Source of the DNA: Chitinophagales bacterium
Lineage (GTDB): Bacteria > Bacteroidota > Bacteroidia > Chitinophagales > JADIYW01
DNA length: 64,000 nucleotides
Direction: 5' to 3'
Assembly (NCBI GenBank): GCA_020636535.1
Contig: JACJXT010000012.1
Coordinates: forward strand, 310,001 to 374,000
Positions 16,530-25,268 of the stretch are shown piece by piece. The position numbers and the translations under genes are program-made. The notes below the pieces were generated by a model. It was given only the letters and a program-made list of their open reading frames with translations, made no database searches and had not been told where the DNA came from. Position 1 is the first letter of the stretch; each line of letters opens with the position of its first letter.

Positions 16530-16994
16530 ATGGAAAGTCCTTTAGACATCAAAACTATAGTAGCTACACTCAACAAAGATTTACCACTACACAGTATGTG
16601 GGACGGATTTTGGATTAGTCGCTTCAAAGGAAAAGAATTAAACATTTCTTGTAGTTTTGATAGAAGTTATTATAGAAACTACGATATTATATTTAAAGAT
16701 GTCATATTCTTTAACTTACCAAGTGAATGGAGAGATACTGATATTTATGGAGACGACTTAATTCGTTTGAGTAATAAAACAGAGTTTGGTCAACATCATC
16801 CAAATTTTAATACCGAAGAGTATAATATCTTTGCCATAGACATTCATTTTAACAGCAAGGAATATTCGTTCTTTGTCGTATCAAAAAGAGTATACTTATA
16901 TAAATGTGAAGGACAGCACTGCTTTCCAGAAGTAGATTACAAAGAACCATTTACAAACGAACCATTTCCTTGCACTAAAAATAGAGTTTTGTGA
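16530..16994 (+). CDS. Conserved-looking soluble protein of unknown function
   Basis: 154 residues, no signal peptide or membrane helix, rich in aromatic residues (WDGFWISRF, YYRNYDIIF). Mixed alpha/beta composition with a late KCEGQHCFPEVD segment. I recognise no domain. It lies 50 nt before the OLD-like gene on the same strand, which would allow co-transcription, but base composition looks closer to the chromosomal genes than to that AT-rich neighbour. Small proteins of this sort sometimes act as partners of defence ATPases; nothing in the sequence proves that. Confidence 0.55.
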   Translation: MESPLDIKTIVATLNKDLPLHSMWDGFWISRFKGKELNISCSFDRSYYRNYDIIFKDVIFFNLPSEWRDTDIYGDDLIRLSNKTEFGQHHPNFNTEEYNIFAIDIHFNSKEYSFFVVSKRVYLYKCEGQHCFPEVDYKEPFTNEPFPCTKNRVL

Positions 16995-17044
16995 TTTCAT
17001 AATATTTATTTTACGCTTAACTATTTTATGCTTATTTTTAATTT

Positions 17045-19228
17045 ATGGAAAACCTTTTTTATATAGGACTAGATAAAAATATACTATACCAAAAAGAATT
17101 TATAGACAATGGATATCCATTAAAGTATTTTGGACCAACAAACAATATAAACATATTAATTGGTGCAAATAATTCTAGAAAGAGTAGGTTGATGCGTAAT
17201 TTGATTGTGGACTTACAAGAAGAAGTTACTCCATACTATGAGTTTAACATTCAAAAGAAATTAAATTCAATTCATTTAAAGTTAAATTCATTAATAAAGA
17301 TGATGAATCTATTAAATAGAGATAATTCAATAAATTTAGTAATTAACTACATTGATAGAATAACACATGATGAGAATCTAAAACATATTTTGGATAATAA
17401 AGTAGATATAAAGACAATAACCAATACAAATAGAGCGACTATAAACCTAACAGTTAAGAAGGCAACTGACTTAAAAGAAAATATTAAATTGCTATCAACT
17501 AGAGAGTTTATTACATTAGTAGATAAACAAGGATTCAGTGGGACAAACAGTAAAGAAAAGATAATTAAAGATATAAATAATTTTATTTTAGAATCAAATT
17601 TAATTGTAAAGAGTTTAAAGTCTACTGAAAAAAACAGCTCTCTTTCAATGTTTGAGATAGATGAAAGTAGAGAGAAAGTTACATTGTTACAAAAAATTAA
17701 TAATTCTAAATATAGAGTATTAGAATTTAGTTCTAATTTAGAAAGAAGTACAATTCTATTATTCTTAGAACCATTAATTACCGAATTAGAAAACTTTGAA
17801 TCTTTAATTCCAAATAAATTAAGTGTAGAAAACATTACTTATATTCCTATATTACGAACAGCATATTCTTTATATAATAATAAAAACGGGAAGGTCAGTA
17901 ATGATGTTTTAAAGGAAACGGTAACAGAACTATATTTTAAGAATAAAGATTTTAATAATAATGAGCATAAAACATCAAGTTCATTTAAAATATTTAGTGG
18001 ATATACACTTTACGAAGAAATAAAAACATTACGAAACAGTATTAAAAAAGATAGAGACAAATTAGATAAGTTTCAAGAGTTTATCGGCACTCATTTTTTT
18101 AACACTAAAGAATTTGATATTATATCACAACATAATAAATGGGATTCTAAAAATGAGCATATATTAATAAAGCTGCCAAATGAAGATGATAGAACACTAC
18201 ACAATCTAGGAGATGGAATACAATCTTTAATTATTTTATTATTTCCAATTTTTATGGCAAATGAAAATGATTGGTTTTTTATAGAAGAACCTGAATTAAA
18301 CTTACATCCATCTTTGCAAAGAATCTTCTTAGAAACAATAAGTTCCAATAAAGATATAGTATATAAAAATCTAAAAATATTTTTTACAACACATTCTAAC
18401 CATCTATTAGATTTAAGTATTGAACATCCAGATAATATTACTATTTTTTCTTTTGAAAATAAATCTAGTAGTAAAGAATCTGTATCTGTTATTAAAGAAA
18501 TTAAATCAAAAGATTTATCTATTTTAAATCAGTTAGGTGTAAATAATAGTTCTGTATTTATGGCAAATTGTTCTATTTGGGTTGAAGGACATACTGATAG
18601 AAAATATATAAAAGGATTTATAGAACTATACAAACAAGTTAATAATTTTAATTATAATGAAGATATACATTTTTCTTTTTTTGAATATTCAGGTAGTAAT
18701 TTAATGCATTATAATTTTGATGATGAAGAGAATGAAATTGATTTAATAAATGCAAATTTTCTGTCTAATAGAATTCTCGTCGTTGCTGATGAAGATACTG
18801 GAAAAGAAAAAAAACATAACTACTTTAAACAGGAACTTAAAGAAAAGTATATTACTACAAGAAGATTTAATTCAGAAGAACTTGAAGGAGGAAAAGAAAT
18901 TGAAAACCTATTACCACCTATTATTATTGAAAAAATGATTAAAAATATATTTAAAGAAAATAAGTTTTTAATTCCCAAAAAAGAGACTAAGCATGAAGAT
19001 TATATGATGAAATCATTTGGTAGTTTTATAAAAACAAAATTTCAAATTAAAAACAAAGTTGTATCTGATAGTAGTAGTTTAGCAGGAGAGTATAAAGGGA
19101 AATTTGCAGATACCTTTTTAGAATTGGTTAGTAATAAAGAAATTAAATGGAATGATTTAGGAATTATAACTCAAACTTTTACTAAAGAAATTATCAAATT
19201 TATACAAGAGAATAATACAAGAAACTAA
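17045..19228 (+). CDS. OLD-like protein: ABC-type ATPase fused to a TOPRIM domain
   Basis: 727 residues. Order: Walker A INILIGANNSRKSRL (residues 40-47), a long helical insertion (about 60-340), a signature-like HNLGDGIQSLIILLFP, Walker B WFFIEEPELNLHPSLQR (about 410), a switch His in FFTTHSNHLLDL (about 450), then a TOPRIM domain with the acidic start WVEGHTDRKYI (about 510) and D-x-D in ILVVADEDTG (about 577). This is single-chain OLD-family architecture, known from antiphage nucleases and Gabija GajA. Walker A has Arg45 where the consensus Gly stands. It is more AT-rich than flanking dnaJ and guaB, suggesting transfer. No GajB-like helicase is adjacent. Confidence 0.8.
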   Translation: MENLFYIGLDKNILYQKEFIDNGYPLKYFGPTNNINILIGANNSRKSRLMRNLIVDLQEEVTPYYEFNIQKKLNSIHLKLNSLIKMMNLLNRDNSINLVINYIDRITHDENLKHILDNKVDIKTITNTNRATINLTVKKATDLKENIKLLSTREFITLVDKQGFSGTNSKEKIIKDINNFILESNLIVKSLKSTEKNSSLSMFEIDESREKVTLLQKINNSKYRVLEFSSNLERSTILLFLEPLITELENFESLIPNKLSVENITYIPILRTAYSLYNNKNGKVSNDVLKETVTELYFKNKDFNNNEHKTSSSFKIFSGYTLYEEIKTLRNSIKKDRDKLDKFQEFIGTHFFNTKEFDIISQHNKWDSKNEHILIKLPNEDDRTLHNLGDGIQSLIILLFPIFMANENDWFFIEEPELNLHPSLQRIFLETISSNKDIVYKNLKIFFTTHSNHLLDLSIEHPDNITIFSFENKSSSKESVSVIKEIKSKDLSILNQLGVNNSSVFMANCSIWVEGHTDRKYIKGFIELYKQVNNFNYNEDIHFSFFEYSGSNLMHYNFDDEENEIDLINANFLSNRILVVADEDTGKEKKHNYFKQELKEKYITTRRFNSEELEGGKEIENLLPPIIIEKMIKNIFKENKFLIPKKETKHEDYMMKSFGSFIKTKFQIKNKVVSDSSSLAGEYKGKFADTFLELVSNKEIKWNDLGIITQTFTKEIIKFIQENNTRN

Positions 19229-19267
19229 CACTACAAAAAACTTTTTTCTAAATAATTTTCTTTTCCG

Positions 19268-19275
19268 TATCTTTG
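19268..19275 (+). promoter_or_regulatory. TAnnTTTG -7 element of guaB
   Basis: TATCTTTG lies 3 nt before the ATG at 19279. It overlaps the TTG at 19273, which argues that the ATG and not the TTG is the start, and predicts an mRNA with almost no leader. Confidence 0.55.
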
Positions 19276-19278
19276 CAT

Positions 19279-20763
19279 ATGGAAATCAACTCACGCTTTT
19301 CTCAACACAAATTTGCTGGTGAAGGTCTAACTTTCGATGATGTATTACTCATTCCATCGTACTCAAATATCTTACCAAGAGAAACCAACTTGCAAACTAA
19401 AGTCACTAGAAACATCAGTATCAACATACCTATTCTGTCGGCTGCTATGGACACCGTAACCGAAGCACCTTTGGCAATTGCTTTAGCAAGAGAAGGTGGC
19501 ATTGGCGTCATTCACAAAAATATGAGTATAGAACAACAAGCAGCTCAAGTGCGTAAAGTAAAACGCTCTGAGTCTGGCTTAATCATCGACCCAATTACAC
19601 TTAAAGCCAATAATAAAGTAGAAGATGCAATGCAACTCATGGCAGAAAATAAAATTGGTGGCATTCCTATTACAGACGACAATAATTATCTCATTGGAAT
19701 TTTAACCAACAGAGATTTGAGATTTTGCAAAAACTATAAAATTGATATAAAAGATTTAATGACCAAAGACAATTTGGTTACTGCTCCAGAAGGCACGAGT
19801 TTACAACAAGCAGAAAATATACTACACGAATACAAAATTGAAAAACTGCCTGTTGTAGATAAAAATGGAAAGCTAATCGGACTAATAACTTATAAAGATA
19901 TATTAAAAGTTAAAAATTATCCAAATGCAAGTAAAGATGATTTAGGAAGACTACGAACTGCTGCTGCGGTTGGTGTTACCGAAGATATGTTTGATAGAAT
20001 TAGTGCATTGGTAAGCGTAGGTGTAGATTTTATTACCATTGATACTGCTCACGGACATTCGGCTGGTGTTATCAACGCAGTAAAAAAAGCCAAACAACAA
20101 TTTAACCATTTAGATATTGTAGCAGGAAATATTGCAACTGCCGAAGCAGCCAAAGCTTTAGCCGAAGCAGGTGCAGATGCTATTAAAGTTGGCATTGGTC
20201 CAGGTTCAATTTGTACTACGAGAATTGTTGCTGGAGTAGGTGTTCCTCAACTAAGTGCTATCTACGAAAGTGCTATGGCTTTAAAAGGGACCAACATTCC
20301 AATTATTGGAGATGGTGGTATTCGTTATACTGGCGATGTAGTGAAAGCAATTGCTGCTGGTGCCAATACTATTATGGCTGGTTCTTTGTTTGCAGGAACA
20401 GATGAGAGTCCAGGACATACTGTAATTTACGAAGGCAGAAAATTTAAAGTGTATAGAGGCATGGGTTCATTAGAAGCCATGGATAGTGGAAGTAAAGATC
20501 GTTATTTTCAAGATGTAGAAGACGACATTAAAAAATTAGTGCCAGAAGGTATTGTAGGAAGAGTACCATACAAAGGTACATTGAACGAAGTGGTGTATCA
20601 ATTTATTGGTGGATTAAAAGCAGGAATGGGCTATTGTGGAGCGAAAGATATTCCTACACTACAAGAAACAGCACGATTTGTAAAAATTACTGCTGCTGGC
20701 GTAAACGAAAGTCATCCACACGATGTAACCATCACCAACGAAGCACCAAATTACAGTAGATAG
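19279..20763 (+). CDS. guaB: Inosine-5'-monophosphate dehydrogenase
   Basis: 494 residues from ATG 19279. Oxidises IMP to XMP with NAD+, the committed step of GMP synthesis. TIM-barrel start LTFDDVLLIPSYSNILP, two CBS domains inserted at about 95-215, and the catalytic loop GIGPGSICTTRIVAGVGVPQ with the nucleophilic Cys. The flap and Arg-Tyr region EGIVGRVPYKGT is present. The C-terminus is normal. Monocistronic, with its own -7 element. Confidence 0.97.
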   Translation: MEINSRFSQHKFAGEGLTFDDVLLIPSYSNILPRETNLQTKVTRNISINIPILSAAMDTVTEAPLAIALAREGGIGVIHKNMSIEQQAAQVRKVKRSESGLIIDPITLKANNKVEDAMQLMAENKIGGIPITDDNNYLIGILTNRDLRFCKNYKIDIKDLMTKDNLVTAPEGTSLQQAENILHEYKIEKLPVVDKNGKLIGLITYKDILKVKNYPNASKDDLGRLRTAAAVGVTEDMFDRISALVSVGVDFITIDTAHGHSAGVINAVKKAKQQFNHLDIVAGNIATAEAAKALAEAGADAIKVGIGPGSICTTRIVAGVGVPQLSAIYESAMALKGTNIPIIGDGGIRYTGDVVKAIAAGANTIMAGSLFAGTDESPGHTVIYEGRKFKVYRGMGSLEAMDSGSKDRYFQDVEDDIKKLVPEGIVGRVPYKGTLNEVVYQFIGGLKAGMGYCGAKDIPTLQETARFVKITAAGVNESHPHDVTITNEAPNYSR

Positions 20764-20796
20764 CAAGAAGTTTTTTAATGATTGAAAAGATAAGAG

Positions 20797-21342
20797 TTAT
20801 TCCAAATAGTCTTCAATAATGTCTAGCCAGTCTGCGTAAATGTCTACGCTGCTAATACCAGCTTTTTCTTCTTTGCTACAATTAATAACTATTCCTTTTA
20901 CTTGCTGATTGATTGCTATTTCTAATTTTTCTTGTGTCCAATCATCTACAAAAAAACAGTTGGTATGCTTATTTGCATTAGATATATTTCTAACAATATA
21001 ATCTAAATCATCATTTAGTAATTCATCAATCGTAGTAATATCATTTAGATTGATGAAAGTATGCGTACCAATTTGTGCTTCATCTATATAAGTATAATCA
21101 ACTTCAACAGCATCGAATTGTAGTTGTTCGTGTACAAATAAAATTTCTTCAATACTTTGATAATTGGCAAACTGACCAACTATTTTAGGTTCGTGCAACC
21201 AAGCAATAATTTCTTTTGCTTTTTCAATGGTAAGTGCATTTTCATTGAGTGCATCGAAACAAAATCCAAAATAATGTGTAGGATAAGCTGCAAAAAATCT
21301 TGCGTCAGTTAAATTAGATATGTTTCTTACATATAATTGCAT
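20797..21342 (-). CDS. TrpF-like TIM-barrel protein lacking the catalytic Cys
   Basis: 181 residues. The start QLYVRNISNLTDARFFAAYPTHYFGFCFD aligns by eye with the phosphoribosylanthranilate isomerase N-terminus (KxCGxTNxEDA...ADYxGFxF). The general-base Cys position is Arg here, and no GGL-type phosphate-binding end is seen. It is therefore probably a non-catalytic relative rather than TrpF. It starts directly after the ctaA stop (0-nt gap), so it is co-expressed with haem A synthase. Role unknown. Confidence 0.55.
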   Translation of the reverse strand: MQLYVRNISNLTDARFFAAYPTHYFGFCFDALNENALTIEKAKEIIAWLHEPKIVGQFANYQSIEEILFVHEQLQFDAVEVDYTYIDEAQIGTHTFINLNDITTIDELLNDDLDYIVRNISNANKHTNCFFVDDWTQEKLEIAINQQVKGIVINCSKEEKAGISSVDIYADWLDIIEDYLE

Positions 21343-22362
21343 CTATAGTTTAATTTTATAAAAGTATTGTAATGCAATAGTACTTAATAAAACACCATAA
21401 GCACCAAGTTGGTGAATCTCTGCAAAAAAGATTGGAATATTGCCTTTGCTACTCATTACAGTTATTATTCCAAGAGTAATTTGTAGTATAATTAAAAGAG
21501 CAAGAATGGTTCTTTCTAGCTTAAATTTTCTATAATCAATGTGCTTGGTTTTAATCCATAAATAAATAAAATATAGAATAATAACAAAAGCAATATTTCT
21601 ATGAATAAACTGAATTAATAAATTAAAAGATGCTTCGTAGGAAACACTAAAATCAATAGTGTTTGGATAATAACTACCATTCATTAATGGAAATGTATTA
21701 CATGCTAGTGCAGCTTTAGAACCAGCAACCAATGCACCAACACCAATTTGTAGAATAACCAAAACCAAAAATCCAACAATAGTTGCATTGTTTTTATTGC
21801 TCATAGGTTTATTGTATAAATAACCTAAAGCAAATCTAAATGTAAGTGCTATAATTAGTGTTGCTATAAGCAAGTGAAACATCAGTTTAAATGGATTAAC
21901 TAATACTTTGTTGGCTTCTAAACCACTCATTACCATTATCCAACCAACAATGCCAGCCAAACCACCTAATGCAATTAGTAATAATAATTTTAGTATATCT
22001 TTTTTAAGTAATATTTTTTTAATTATAAAATATATCATTGGAAGAAAAGCACACAATCCCATAAATCTTGCCCAAAAACGATGAATGTATTCCCAAAAAA
22101 ATAACGACTTAAATTCTTGTAGTGTTATAGTACTATTGACTAATCTGAATTGGTCGAATTGTTTGTATTTTTCAAAAGCTATTGTCCACTCTTGTACATT
22201 CATAGGTGGAATAAAACCCATGATAGCTTTCCATTCTGTAATAGATAAACCAGAACCAGTTAATCGTGTTACACCACCTAAAAATATTTGAACTAACAGC
22301 ATGAAAACACCAAGCATTAGCCAAACACCTATAATTTTATTTCTTTTTTGTTCAGTAATCAT
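21343..22362 (-). CDS. ctaA: Haem A synthase, COX15/CtaA family
   Basis: 339 residues, about eight membrane helices. It oxidises the methyl group of haem O to the formyl group of haem A for cytochrome oxidases in the inner membrane. The four conserved histidines can be placed: EYIHRFWARFMG, LMFHLLIATL, LIQFIHRNIAFV and AEIHQLGAYGV. An early GGVTRLTGSGLSITEWK motif is typical. It is the longer (COX15-like) form. Directly followed by the TrpF-like gene. Confidence 0.92.
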   Translation of the reverse strand: MITEQKRNKIIGVWLMLGVFMLLVQIFLGGVTRLTGSGLSITEWKAIMGFIPPMNVQEWTIAFEKYKQFDQFRLVNSTITLQEFKSLFFWEYIHRFWARFMGLCAFLPMIYFIIKKILLKKDILKLLLLIALGGLAGIVGWIMVMSGLEANKVLVNPFKLMFHLLIATLIIALTFRFALGYLYNKPMSNKNNATIVGFLVLVILQIGVGALVAGSKAALACNTFPLMNGSYYPNTIDFSVSYEASFNLLIQFIHRNIAFVIILYFIYLWIKTKHIDYRKFKLERTILALLIILQITLGIITVMSSKGNIPIFFAEIHQLGAYGVLLSTIALQYFYKIKL

Positions 22363-22385
22363 TAGTTGTAATTATTTTGTTTTTC

Positions 22386-22411
22386 GCAGAGTCCTCTATG
22401 AGAGACTCTGC
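22386..22411. repeat. Short hairpin between epimerase and ctaA genes
   Basis: GCAGAGTC (22386-22393) pairs with GACTCTGC (22404-22411) around a 10-nt loop. The arms share the GAGTCTC core of the REP-like modules elsewhere in the window. No T-run follows on the minus strand, so termination is uncertain. Confidence 0.4.
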
Positions 22412-22455
22412 TAGGAAGATTAGAGATTTCATTACTCTGTTGTTCAGTTCTCATA

Positions 22456-23418
22456 TTACACTTCTATATGTTTTAATGTCGCTGCAATACTTGTAAATTC
22501 AAATGGCAAATAGTTTTTTATTTTACTATTGTCGTATTCAAAATTAACTTGTGCCAACAACATTTGTTCTTTATTAATACTTTTAGATTTGCCTGTTATC
22601 CAACTTTTCAATGTTTCAAAAATAAGATACAAATTAATCATATAATTTTTTAATACTTTATTTGGAATTGTAGCATTTGTAGATTCTGCAATAAGTGAAA
22701 TGTAGTCTTTAAAAGATAAATTTTCTCCTACTACAATAAAATTTTCATTGGGTAAATCTCGTTGACTAAATTGTATAGCAATACTTGCTACATCTTGTAC
22801 TGCAACAAAACCATTACTTCCTGAAGCATAAAATGGCATTCTGTTTGTAGCGACTCTTTTAATTAAATTTTGTGTTGCTTTATTTTGGTCGTTACCTTTT
22901 CCTACAATAATTCCAACTTGCAAAACTACAGCATTAATTCCTTCTTGTATTCCTCTATAAATTTCTTTTTCTGCCAGCGATTTACTAATACCATATTGTG
23001 TATTATAATCGTTCTTTTCAAACTTAGTGGTTTCATCAATTATGCCTTTATTAGGTTTGGCACCAATAGCAGCAATAGAACTAATGTGTACTATATTTTT
23101 AACTCCTTTTGCTAAAGCAACATTTATAACATTAGCCGTTCCTTCAGTATTTATTTTATATAACTGATTAATATCTTTGTTTTGATAACTGATTTTTGCT
23201 GCACAATGAATGATAGTAGAAATACCTTTCATTGCATCTTCCAAAGTAATAATATCTAATATATCTCCATGTAAAATATTATTTTTACTGATGTAATTTT
23301 TAATATAATCTATGTTGGAAGATGTTCTAACTAATATTTTAAATGGAATATTTTGTTCATGCAACTGCTTAGCAATTTCGCTGCCTAAATAACCAGACGC
23401 ACCTGTTAACAAAATCAT
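22456..23418 (-). CDS. NAD(P)-dependent epimerase/dehydratase family protein
   Basis: 320 residues, extended short-chain dehydrogenase. N-terminal nucleotide motif LLTGASGYLGSEIA, then the DILD and HCAAKIS strands, and active site YGISKSLAEKE (Tyr-x-x-x-Lys). The substrate cannot be read from the sequence; flanking genes (ctaA, anmK) do not specify one. TACCTTTG 4 nt before the start suggests its own promoter and a leaderless mRNA. Confidence 0.82.
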   Translation of the reverse strand: MILLTGASGYLGSEIAKQLHEQNIPFKILVRTSSNIDYIKNYISKNNILHGDILDIITLEDAMKGISTIIHCAAKISYQNKDINQLYKINTEGTANVINVALAKGVKNIVHISSIAAIGAKPNKGIIDETTKFEKNDYNTQYGISKSLAEKEIYRGIQEGINAVVLQVGIIVGKGNDQNKATQNLIKRVATNRMPFYASGSNGFVAVQDVASIAIQFSQRDLPNENFIVVGENLSFKDYISLIAESTNATIPNKVLKNYMINLYLIFETLKSWITGKSKSINKEQMLLAQVNFEYDNSKIKNYLPFEFTSIAATLKHIEV

Positions 23419-23422
23419 GGCA

Positions 23423-23430
23423 CAAAGGTA
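23423..23430 (-). promoter_or_regulatory. TAnnTTTG -7 element of the epimerase gene
   Basis: Minus-strand TACCTTTG ends 4 nt before the ATG at 23418, inside the 18-nt gap after anmK. Confidence 0.45.
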
Positions 23431-23436
23431 CGGTAT

Positions 23437-24519
23437 TTATGGCATATAGATAGCTCCGCCAATGCTATTTTTAGAAGCACCAGTAACTGAAGCCATTACA
23501 TTTGGAATTTCTAAATAGCGTAGCGTACCAAAGAAAGCAATAGCCAAAGCTTCTTTAAAATCTATAATTTCGTTAGAGGGAATTTCGACAGTAATTGCAG
23601 TATTGGCTCGAATGCGTTCTACTAAAAAATTATTTTTAGCACCTCCACCTGTAATGAGTAATTTTTGATTATGGTTGATATTATTTTGTACAATAACATT
23701 GTTGACTTGCATAGCAATATGTTCTACCATAGTTGCCATTTTATCTTCAATAGTAATATTATATTGGTTAATACAATTAATCCAGTACTCAAAAACATGT
23801 TCAGTACCCAGAGATTTTGGTGCTTTGTTTTGTAAGAATTCGATATTATTGAATTGTTGTAGTAAATCGTGATTAATTATTCCACGCTTTGCAATAGCAC
23901 CATCTTTGTCGTAATTTTGATTGACTTGATTGGCTAAATAATTTAAAACAGTGTTTGCTCCAACTACATCAAAAGCTATACAATTATTATTTTGATGAAT
24001 GCTGATGTTGGCAATTCCACCTATATTTAAAAATAAATTATAGTTTGAAAACAAATATTTTTCTGTAATTGGAACAATCGGAGCACCTTGTCCACCAAAA
24101 GCCATGTCTGTAGTTCTTAAATCACAAATAGTTTTACAATTGGTAATTGCAGCAATAGTTGCACCACAACCAATTTGCGTAGTAAAGCTTTTATTAGGTT
24201 GATGAAAAATTGTTTGTCCATGAGAACAAATTATATTTATATTATTAATACTATATTTATTTATGAATAATTTTGTAGCATTGCCAAAATATTTACCTAG
24301 TGTATGATGTAATTGTGCTAATTCATAAGCACTTGCTTTTGGAGCTTGTTTTAATGAAACAACTAAATCATTTTGATAAGGTGTATAATCTGTTTGAAGT
24401 ATTTTAAATTGAAAAGATGGATTTTGTTTGTCTTGATTCCAATTGAATTGTACAAAAGCAATATCTAAACCATCTAATGATGAACCAGACATTAAACCAA
24501 TTGTATGAATTGTTTGCAC
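23437..24519 (-). CDS. anmK: Anhydro-N-acetylmuramic acid kinase
   Basis: 360 residues. It phosphorylates and hydrates 1,6-anhydroMurNAc to MurNAc-6-phosphate in peptidoglycan recycling. Motifs: N-terminal GLMSGSSLDGLDIAFVQ, CSHGQTIFH, TDMAFGGQGAPIVP, FLNIGGIANIS and LLITGGGAKNNFLV. The start is GTG at 24519; a TACCTTTA element 4 nt upstream supports it. No other MurNAc recycling gene is nearby. Confidence 0.93.
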   Translation of the reverse strand: MQTIHTIGLMSGSSLDGLDIAFVQFNWNQDKQNPSFQFKILQTDYTPYQNDLVVSLKQAPKASAYELAQLHHTLGKYFGNATKLFINKYSINNINIICSHGQTIFHQPNKSFTTQIGCGATIAAITNCKTICDLRTTDMAFGGQGAPIVPITEKYLFSNYNLFLNIGGIANISIHQNNNCIAFDVVGANTVLNYLANQVNQNYDKDGAIAKRGIINHDLLQQFNNIEFLQNKAPKSLGTEHVFEYWINCINQYNITIEDKMATMVEHIAMQVNNVIVQNNINHNQKLLITGGGAKNNFLVERIRANTAITVEIPSNEIIDFKEALAIAFFGTLRYLEIPNVMASVTGASKNSIGGAIYMP

Positions 24520-24523
24520 AGGA

Positions 24524-24531
24524 TAAAGGTA
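24524..24531 (-). promoter_or_regulatory. Near-consensus -7 element of anmK
   Basis: TACCTTTA on the minus strand, one base off TAnnTTTG, 4 nt before the GTG start. Confidence 0.35.
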
Positions 24532-24591
24532 GTTATTTTAATTAGCAGATTAGCTAATATATTAATAGCTTAATTTCTAATTACTAAAGTT

Positions 24592-25044
24592 TTATTTATA
24601 TTTTTCTATAATAACATCACAAGCTTTGTTAAGCATTTGGAACACTTCTTCAAAACCATTGTCATTCCAATATGGATCTGGTACACTTCTATTTTCGTTT
24701 GGATAGATTTCATTGAGAATGAGCTTAACTTTTGCTTCTTCATTTTTATCTAAAGCCCAAGCTAAAATATCTTTTTTGTTAGAAGTATCCATAGCAAAAA
24801 TTAAATCAAAATTTTCGTAGTCGCTGTAATTAAATGCTCTTGCTTTTTGTTGTGAAATATCTATTCCATGTTTTTGTGCTACAGCTATAGACCTTTTATC
24901 TGGTGGATTTCCAATGTGCCATTTCCCAGTTCCAGCACTATCTACTTGCCAACCCAATCCTTTTTGCTTGCATTTTTGTCTTAAAATTCCTTCGGCTAAA
25001 GGAGAACGACAGATATTGCCTAAACAAACCATTAGTATTTTCAT
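24592..25044 (-). CDS. Low-molecular-weight protein tyrosine phosphatase
   Basis: 150 residues. The phosphatase loop VCLGNICRSPLAEG at residues 6-19 gives the C-x5-R motif (Cys7, Arg13), and the general acid Asp is in SVPDPYWND. A cytoplasmic enzyme removing phosphate from tyrosine or acting as an arsenate-reductase relative; the DPYW segment favours the phosphatase. A -7-like TATTTTTG lies 20 nt upstream (25065-25072). Confidence 0.9.
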   Translation of the reverse strand: MKILMVCLGNICRSPLAEGILRQKCKQKGLGWQVDSAGTGKWHIGNPPDKRSIAVAQKHGIDISQQKARAFNYSDYENFDLIFAMDTSNKKDILAWALDKNEEAKVKLILNEIYPNENRSVPDPYWNDNGFEEVFQMLNKACDVIIEKYK

Positions 25045-25097
25045 AATGTAATATTAGTTCACATCAAAAATAAGAAAGTAAACAAAATATTTATAGC

Positions 25098-25150
25098 GGA
25101 TACTAATTAACATTCAAAACAGCTTTATTCTTTTAATGCATTAAAAAAAC
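25098..25150. repeat. Half copy of the MITE-like repeat
   Basis: GGATACTAATTAACATTC followed by AGCTTTATTCTTTTAATGC matches, in reverse orientation, the right end of the repeats at about 10355 and 50605. Only one end is present. Confidence 0.55.
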
Positions 25151-25268
25151 AAAGAGTATATTATAATAATTGACTATATGATAAGTATATTTTTTGTTAT
25201 TATTTTAAAAAAACTGAAACACAACAATTGTTAACTAAGTTTTAAATTGCAGTTAAAATAAAATTATT

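Noticed and set aside
16530..19228. Calling the OLD-like gene a Gabija system.
   Set aside because: Gabija needs an adjacent GajB helicase. The only UvrD-like gene here is a standard PcrA/UvrD about 7 kb away on the other strand.
20211..20405. Cys-rich small open frame within guaB.
   Set aside because: Out-of-frame shadow of guaB; its Cys and Trp content comes from the codon pattern of the real gene.
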